Assembly (NCBI GenBank): GCA_902551695.1
Contig: CACDEI010000014.1
Coordinates: 1 to 33,353, forward strand
DNA: 33,353 nt
DNA from: an uncultured Pseudomonadota bacterium
GTDB taxonomy: Bacteria > Pseudomonadota > Gammaproteobacteria > Ga0077536
Reading direction: 5' to 3'
The notes under the pieces were generated by a model that had not been told where the DNA came from, did not search any database, and saw nothing but the letters and a program-made list of their open reading frames with translations. This document shows, in pieces, positions 27,849 through 33,353 of this stretch (positions are counted from its first letter, which is position 1; every line of letters starts with the position of its first letter). The position numbers and the translations under genes are program-made.

Positions 27849-28364
27849 ATTAGCTGTTCCAATTTCCACCAAGTTTCTACTTAAACCCCTATTTTTCAAC
27901 CAGTCTCTCAACGCTAAACCGGTCCCTGCATTCCATGGTTCAACTCTATCCATCTCAATCCACTTAGCATCCACAATTTCATTTTTATCAAGGTTATATT
28001 CTAGTGTTGGCACAGTGACATGGTAGGCAATAATGAGTTCGTTCTTTCGGTGAAACTCATACATCCCGATAAAGGATTGCACTTCGGCATCTAGACCGAT
28101 TTCTTCCTTAACTTCCCTCACAACAGCCTCTTCAGGCATTTCACCCGATTCGACAAATCCAGTCACAAGACCATACCAGGTACTTGGCCAGCCGACATTT
28201 TGAACCAAGAGGACCGAGCCGCTGCATTCAACTACCGCAGCAGCCACAGGTATAGGATTAGTCCAATTCACAAAACCGCACTGTATATCGTGGCAAGCCA
28301 TTCGCTCTTTTCCCGACAAAAATAGGGCACCAAGCCTTTTTCCACAGTTTGGACAAAAATTCAT
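27837..28364 (-). CDS. NUDIX hydrolase with N-terminal zinc ribbon
   Basis: CPNCGKRL...CGFVNWTNPIPVAAAVVE, then GFVESGEMPEEAVVREVKEEIG (NUDIX box GX5EX7REUXEEXGU). Confidence 0.94.
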   Translation of the reverse strand: MNFCPNCGKRLGALFLSGKERMACHDIQCGFVNWTNPIPVAAAVVECSGSVLLVQNVGWPSTWYGLVTGFVESGEMPEEAVVREVKEEIGLDAEVQSFIGMYEFHRKNELIIAYHVTVPTLEYNLDKNEIVDAKWIEMDRVEPWNAGTGLALRDWLKNRGLSRNLVEIGTANSGV

Positions 28365-28420
28365 AAATTAGGTTAACCCTCTCCGTCTCTCGTAATAAAA
28401 GAATATTAGTTCTAGGCAAG

Positions 28421-31400
28421 TTACCATACGTCTGGATACCCTCTTTTAGATATTTTTTCTCCCGAGCGGTTACTTGCTTTTAATCCTTTGAGCAGCCAAT
28501 CACGCGTATCCCTCGGATCTATCACCGCATCAATCTCAAAAGATGAGGCTACCGAAATCCCCTTACCTTTGGAGTACATTGTACTTAATAAGCGCCCAAA
28601 AAGTTCTGTTCTCTCCTCTTCGTTAATAGCACCACTAAGCTCCTTGCTAAAACCTAATTCTACAGCACCTTCTAATCCCATTGGCCCCATTTCTGATGTC
28701 GGCCAACCAATAGTAAAAAACGGCTGATGAAAGCTACCACCCGCCATCGCTTGCGCACCTAAGCCGTAGCCCTTTCGGATAACAACAGTAAACAGAGGTA
28801 CGGAGAGGTTGGCGCTGGCCGTTATTAATCTGGATCCCCTCCTTACAGATGCGGTCTTTTCACTATCTGGTCCGACCATAAATCCTGGGGTGTCACATAG
28901 AGAAATCACTGGAATATCATAACTGTCGCAAAGCTGCAAAAACCGAGCCCCTTTCTCACCCCCCTCGCCATCAATTGCTCCTCCCAGATGACATGGATCA
29001 TTCGCAATAAGCCCAAAAGGATTCCCGTCCAATCTGAGAAAAGCTGTTATTATGCCTACTCCGTAAAACTGCCTCAGTTCTACCACCGAATCAGTGTCGG
29101 CTAGGGTCCGTATTACTTGTCGAATATCATACACTCGCAGTCTATTCTCTGGGACCAAATGCCTTAGCATTCGTTGATCTGCTGCCGTGGAATGCTCAAC
29201 TCTACCTTGAAAGTATCCGAGCAACTGTTTTGCTTTTTGGGTGGCATCTTGCTCATTCTCAACCAACAAATCAATCACACCATTTTTGGACTGAACCTCT
29301 GAAGGACCGATATCCTCCGGCTTGAATTTACCTAACCCTCCTCCCTCTATCATTGCCGGTCCCGCAAGTCCTATATTTGAATTCTTAGTGGCGATAGTTA
29401 TATCAGCGCAGCCAAAAAGCACCGCATTCCCAGCAAAACATCTTCCGGAGTTGATAGCTATCCTAGGGGCAATCCCGCTAAGTTGAGGCCAAGTTGCAAA
29501 CGTCTTAATATCAAGCCAGCTCATGATGAGGTCGTCGGTATCAACATCTCCTGGCCGCCCTCCTCCACCCTCCGTAAAGATAACGACCGGCGTTTCCCAC
29601 TCCTTTGCGAGTTCAAATATCCGGTCCTTTTTTTTGTGATTATTGTGCCCTTGAGTCCCCGCCAGGACCGTGTAATCGTAAGCTAAAACGGCACATTTGG
29701 TTTTTGCTTCTCCGAAAAGTGCACTATTAATTGTTCCAAAACCAGCGATCATACCGTCAGCCGGCGTCGTTCTTTGTAACTCATCAACACTTTTTCTACG
29801 TCTTTGAGCAGCAATTGCGAGTCCCCCGTACTCAAAAAAGGTTCCCGCATCACAAAGATCTTCTACGTTTTCTCTGGCGGTTCTAGCGCGAATTCTACGT
29901 CGCTTAGCTAACGCATCAGGTCTATTTTCATCAAGCAAAAGCTCATTACGCTCATTTAGCTCTTGCAAATCCTGGCGAGTTTTCTCCAAGTCAAACTTGA
30001 CTACGTCTCTTTTTCCATCGACCTCAAGCCCATCAGTGGCCAAAGTGAATAACCCCTGGCCCTCATCGACCATATCTCCCTCTTCTATTGTTACTCTCTC
30101 TATAGTTCCGTTTGCTGGAGACACTATTTCATGATGCATCTTCATGGCTTCTATTATCATCAAGCCTCTTCCTACTGAAACTTCTTCTCCTTCTAGGCAT
30201 GATACAGCGATAACGTTACCTCTTATCGGCGCCTCTATCTCAATCCGTCCCCCCTGTTCAAGACTCTTATCAACCTTAGATTTGCTATTATCCCCAATCG
30301 AGCTTATTAGTCCGTCAATAAAGTGAATGGTATAGGTAGCTTTCTTCACTGCTTCATGCTCTAAAATGCTTCCTAAAAATTTGATGTTTGTGTCCACCCC
30401 CTCTATTTCAAATTCTTTCAGTACACGAATAGCCTTACGAAGTAGTAGCGACAAGTCCGATTCAGTTGAATGAACTATCAACTTAGCAATCAGCGAGTCA
30501 TAGTCCGAAGTTACCTCGTAACCCTGACGTATAGCTGTATCAACTCTTATCCCTATACCGACAGGCAGATTTAGTTTTTCTATACGTCCAGTGGAGGGCT
30601 GAAAAAGTCCGGACGGCCCACGCTTTTCAGCATTAACGCGTAGCTGAATCGCTTGACCCGTGCCCATTGGCTTCATATTTTTCAAAACATCTTTTAGTTT
30701 CCACCCTAGAGCTAATTGAAACTGGGCCTGGACCAAATCTATACCAAATAGCATCTCGGTCACCGTGTGTTCCACTTGTAGCCTGGGATTCATCTCAATA
30801 AAACAAAAACGCTCAGAGTTAGGATTCACTAGAAATTCGACTGTGCCAAGTCCTCGATAATCTACCGACTTTGCTATGTTTAAAGCGTCTTCAAAGAGTT
30901 TTTCTCTGAGCTTTTCACTGAGGGATGTGGCAGGAGACAACTCGATAATTTTTTGTTTTTTTCTCTGTAAACTACAATCACGATCTCCGAGATGTCTCAC
31001 GGCACCCTTTCCATCACCGATAATCTGAATCTCAATATGACGAGCATCTTCAAAATATTCTTCTAAATATAGCCCTCCGTTACCGAAAGATTTTTCTGCT
31101 TCTCCTTGAGCTAAAGAAAAGGCTTTTTCAATATCGGTTTTCTCGTTCACCTCTCTTATCCCTCTGCCTCCCCCTCCATAGGCTGCTTTTAGTAAGAAAG
31201 AATAGCCCTGCGAGAACTCCATCAAGTATTCTTCCAAATCACTGAATTTTTGAAGAATCCTCGACGATTTCAGGACAGGCACTCCACATTTTTCAGCATG
31301 ATCTTTCGCAGAGAGCTTATTTCCAAAGAGTCTCAATTGACCTACTTTTGGCCCAACCCAAATTTTCCCTACATTTTCAACTGCTTCTGCAAAATCGGCA

Positions 31401-31666
31401 TTTTCGGAGAGAAATCCGTAGCCAGGGTGAACCAAGTCACATTTCAACTCAGATACTAGTGCTATCAAATATTCAGTATCTAAATAAGCCGTCGCGCCTT
31501 CGCCCGGTATCTCAATAATTTTCGCTATAGGAGATACCGCAGCTATATTCATCTTCTCTACTTTAGTGTGTACTACTATCGGCTCAAGATTTAGATCGTA
31601 GGCCGATTGCGCTAATCGCAAAGCTATCTCACCTCTATTTAGAATGAGCACACGAGGAGGTCGCAT
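28421..31666 (-). CDS. Single-chain biotin-dependent acyl-CoA carboxylase (biotin carboxylase - BCCP - carboxyltransferase)
   Basis: 1081 aa. BC: VLILNRGEIALRLAQSA, HPGYGFLSENADFAEA, KAAYGGGGRGIREV, EMNPRLQVEHTVTE. BCCP: IIEAMKMHHEIVSP. CT: GGGGRPGDVDTDD, CFAGNAVLFGCAD, CDTPGFMVGPDSEK, KGYGLGAQAMAGGS. Confidence 0.94.
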   Translation of the reverse strand: MRPPRVLILNRGEIALRLAQSAYDLNLEPIVVHTKVEKMNIAAVSPIAKIIEIPGEGATAYLDTEYLIALVSELKCDLVHPGYGFLSENADFAEAVENVGKIWVGPKVGQLRLFGNKLSAKDHAEKCGVPVLKSSRILQKFSDLEEYLMEFSQGYSFLLKAAYGGGGRGIREVNEKTDIEKAFSLAQGEAEKSFGNGGLYLEEYFEDARHIEIQIIGDGKGAVRHLGDRDCSLQRKKQKIIELSPATSLSEKLREKLFEDALNIAKSVDYRGLGTVEFLVNPNSERFCFIEMNPRLQVEHTVTEMLFGIDLVQAQFQLALGWKLKDVLKNMKPMGTGQAIQLRVNAEKRGPSGLFQPSTGRIEKLNLPVGIGIRVDTAIRQGYEVTSDYDSLIAKLIVHSTESDLSLLLRKAIRVLKEFEIEGVDTNIKFLGSILEHEAVKKATYTIHFIDGLISSIGDNSKSKVDKSLEQGGRIEIEAPIRGNVIAVSCLEGEEVSVGRGLMIIEAMKMHHEIVSPANGTIERVTIEEGDMVDEGQGLFTLATDGLEVDGKRDVVKFDLEKTRQDLQELNERNELLLDENRPDALAKRRRIRARTARENVEDLCDAGTFFEYGGLAIAAQRRRKSVDELQRTTPADGMIAGFGTINSALFGEAKTKCAVLAYDYTVLAGTQGHNNHKKKDRIFELAKEWETPVVIFTEGGGGRPGDVDTDDLIMSWLDIKTFATWPQLSGIAPRIAINSGRCFAGNAVLFGCADITIATKNSNIGLAGPAMIEGGGLGKFKPEDIGPSEVQSKNGVIDLLVENEQDATQKAKQLLGYFQGRVEHSTAADQRMLRHLVPENRLRVYDIRQVIRTLADTDSVVELRQFYGVGIITAFLRLDGNPFGLIANDPCHLGGAIDGEGGEKGARFLQLCDSYDIPVISLCDTPGFMVGPDSEKTASVRRGSRLITASANLSVPLFTVVIRKGYGLGAQAMAGGSFHQPFFTIGWPTSEMGPMGLEGAVELGFSKELSGAINEEERTELFGRLLSTMYSKGKGISVASSFEIDAVIDPRDTRDWLLKGLKASNRSGEKISKRGYPDVW

Positions 31667-31769
31667 CTTATATTTTCCTTAGGCTGTTTGTTTCAAGCTT
31701 TAAGCTAGCTTATATGAGCCTAACTTTCAAAGATAGAATAGTTCTTAAACATTGTTAAGGTTAAAGAAA

Positions 31770-31846
31770 TGGCGCGCCCGGAGAGATTCGAACTCCCGAC
31801 CACCTGGTTCGAAGCCAGGTACTCTATCCAGCTGAGCTACGGGCGC
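31770..31846 (-). tRNA. tRNA-Arg (anticodon TCG), CCA encoded
   Basis: Reverse complement GCGCCCGTAGCTCAGCTGGATAGAGTACCTGGCTTCGAACCAGGTGGTCGGGAGTTCGAATCTCTCCGGGCGCGCCA folds as a cloverleaf; anticodon loop CTTCGAA. Confidence 0.95.
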
Positions 31847-31877
31847 GCAGAAATATTCCCAAAATTCACAACTATTT

Positions 31878-31954
31878 TGGCGCGCCCGGAGAGATTCGAA
31901 CTCCCGACCGCCTGGTTCGTAGCCAGGTACTCTATCCAGCTGAGCTACGGGCGC
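31878..31954 (-). tRNA. tRNA-Arg (anticodon ACG), CCA encoded
   Basis: Reverse complement GCGCCCGTAGCTCAGCTGGATAGAGTACCTGGCTACGAACCAGGCGGTCGGGAGTTCGAATCTCTCCGGGCGCGCCA; anticodon loop CTACGAA. Confidence 0.95.
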
Positions 31955-32110
31955 ATATTTATATTATTTCAAGAATAGCCGTCGATTATCATCGTCATAA
32001 AACCCGCTGTCAAATTACACTAAATTAATAATTTTTGTAGGTGGCTAGTATCCTACTCCGACCAAGGCTACACTTCTGATGACGATAAAACTGTTGTAGG
32101 AGTGATTGTA

Positions 32111-32875
32111 TTGAAAACGACAATGGACATAAACTGCGATATGGGGGAAAGCTTTGGTAACTGGGTGATGGGAGATGATAAAGCAATGATGTCGAGAATT
32201 ACGACGGCTAATGTAGCATGTGGCTTTCATGCGAGCGATCCAGTAACAATGATAGAAACTGTCAAACTCGCAAAAAATAATGATGTAGTTATTGGCTCCC
32301 ACCCTGGTTTGCCAGACCTCCTTGGTTTTGGGCGAAGGGCAATGAATATAACTCCAGAAGATGCTTACGCCTACATGATTTATCAAACCGGTGCACTAGA
32401 CGCTGCCCTTAGAACAGAGGGCATGCGCCTTCATCACATCAAGCCACACGGAGCTTTTTACTCTATTTTAAAGGACAATACTGAGATTGCATCGGCAGTC
32501 GCCGACGCAATCTGCGCTCTAAGTACAGACCCCATCCTATATTGGCCTGCGCCGACCTCGGCTGCGCTTCCATCAGAGGCGAAAAAACGAGGGGTAAGGG
32601 TAGTCGGCGAAATCTACCCCGATTTACAGTACGCACCTGATGGTACGCTTATAATTCAACGAGAGAAACATGTTACTGACGTCTCTTTTGCCTCCGAACA
32701 AGTTGAGCTTTACGTGACATCTGGCAGCGTCAAGGCAGTAGATGGTAGTTTGGTAGAATTGGATGCTGAAAGTATTTGTGTACATGGAGATGGACCCAAC
32801 GCCATAGAAGTAACTGACGCTATCAATAATAAACTGAAAGATCTCAACTGTGATATAAAAGCAATAGTCGCCTAA
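32111..32875 (+). CDS. pxpA: LamB/YcsF family protein (5-oxoprolinase subunit A-like)
   Basis: MDINCDMGESFGNWVMGDDKAMMSRITTANVACGFHASDPVTM...GSHPGLPDLLGFGRRAM...HIKPHGAFYS...CVHGDGPNA. Start ambiguous: TTG 32111 (AGGAG upstream) or ATG 32123. Confidence 0.93.
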   Translation: MKTTMDINCDMGESFGNWVMGDDKAMMSRITTANVACGFHASDPVTMIETVKLAKNNDVVIGSHPGLPDLLGFGRRAMNITPEDAYAYMIYQTGALDAALRTEGMRLHHIKPHGAFYSILKDNTEIASAVADAICALSTDPILYWPAPTSAALPSEAKKRGVRVVGEIYPDLQYAPDGTLIIQREKHVTDVSFASEQVELYVTSGSVKAVDGSLVELDAESICVHGDGPNAIEVTDAINNKLKDLNCDIKAIVA

Positions 32876-32901
32876 GTTATAAAAGACGGAGGAAGTCATA
32901 A

Positions 32902-33353
32902 ATGAAATTTGGATTATTATTTTCTCATCAGGTCCCGCCTCTATCTGGAGGTTCATGGTCGACACCTTACACGGACATGCTGGAATGTTTACCCTATGCG
33001 GAGGATTTAGGGTTTCAATCCGCTTTCCATGCCACTCATCACGCGCAAAAAGATGGCCTGTGCCCCGCGCCCATGGTCGCATGTGCCGCAGCTGCTGCGG
33101 TAACCAAAACAATGAGGATAGGAACAGCTGTTCTACTTTTACCTCTCTATGCACCTCTCAAATTAGCAGAAGACATTGCTGTTCTAGATAACGTAGCAGA
33201 AGGCCGATTTGTTTTCGGAGTTGCTCCAGGTTACGTAGCATCAGAATTCGAAGCTCACCAGATTCCCAGGTCAGAAAGAGTAGGACGATTCGAAGAAGCT
33301 TTAGATTTAATCACCACCGCCTGGAGGGAAGAACATTTCGAGTTTAACGGCAA
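32902..33353 (+). CDS. LLM-class flavin-dependent oxidoreductase (C-terminus beyond window)
   Basis: MKFGLLFSHQVPPLSGGSWSTPYTDMLECLPYAEDLGFQSAFHATHHAQKDGLCPAPMVACAAAAAVTKTMRIGTAVLLLPLYAPLKLAEDIAVLDNVAEGRFVFGVAPGY; GGAGG RBS upstream. Open at the window edge. Confidence 0.92.
   Translation, partial: MKFGLLFSHQVPPLSGGSWSTPYTDMLECLPYAEDLGFQSAFHATHHAQKDGLCPAPMVACAAAAAVTKTMRIGTAVLLLPLYAPLKLAEDIAVLDNVAEGRFVFGVAPGYVASEFEAHQIPRSERVGRFEEALDLITTAWREEHFEFNG

Noticed and set aside
31769-31978. ORF MARPERFELPTTWFEARYSIQLSYGR...
   Set aside because: Artefact of reading antisense through the two tRNA-Arg genes.
32624-33154. 176-aa minus ORF over the pxpA/LLM junction
   Set aside because: Antisense to two well-supported plus-strand genes.
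1-33353. CRISPR arrays, IS elements, prophage or integron structures
   Set aside because: No regularly spaced repeats, transposase/integrase ORFs or terminal inverted repeats were seen.

Overview
Bacterial, probably gammaproteobacterial, chromosomal window. The gammaproteobacterial call is inferred from gene content: coq7, rplM-rpsI, a FimV-type C-terminal domain. It is densely coding on both strands. From left to right: HtrA/DegQ-like protease (partial), coq7, rplM-rpsI, a Tat-exported DUF1838-type protein, VOC, HAD, a TRAP transporter (fused DctQM + DctP), SDR, DUF192, cupin, PaaI-type thioesterase, LLM oxidoreductase, an orphan TRAP-type solute-binding protein, a crotonase-FimV C-terminal fusion, an SDR/sulfotransferase/CaiB operon, NTF2-like, MetE-like, SMP-30, DadA-like, HU-like, a bactofilin-ParA-bactofilin cluster behind phaC, lpdA, zf-CHCC, NUDIX, a single-chain BC-BCCP-CT acyl-CoA carboxylase, two nearly identical tRNA-Arg genes with different anticodons, pxpA-like and a partial LLM oxidoreductase. 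The best candidate for an undescribed system is the co-oriented cluster phaC - 56-aa GTGA-coupled small ORF (absent from the supplied ORF track) - bactofilin - ParA ATPase - bactofilin. It could be a cytoskeletal/ParA system for positioning polyhydroxyalkanoate granules. The second candidate is the crotonase domain fused to a FimV C-terminal domain. No CRISPR array, IS element or prophage was recognised. All family calls are by eye from motifs; no searches were run.
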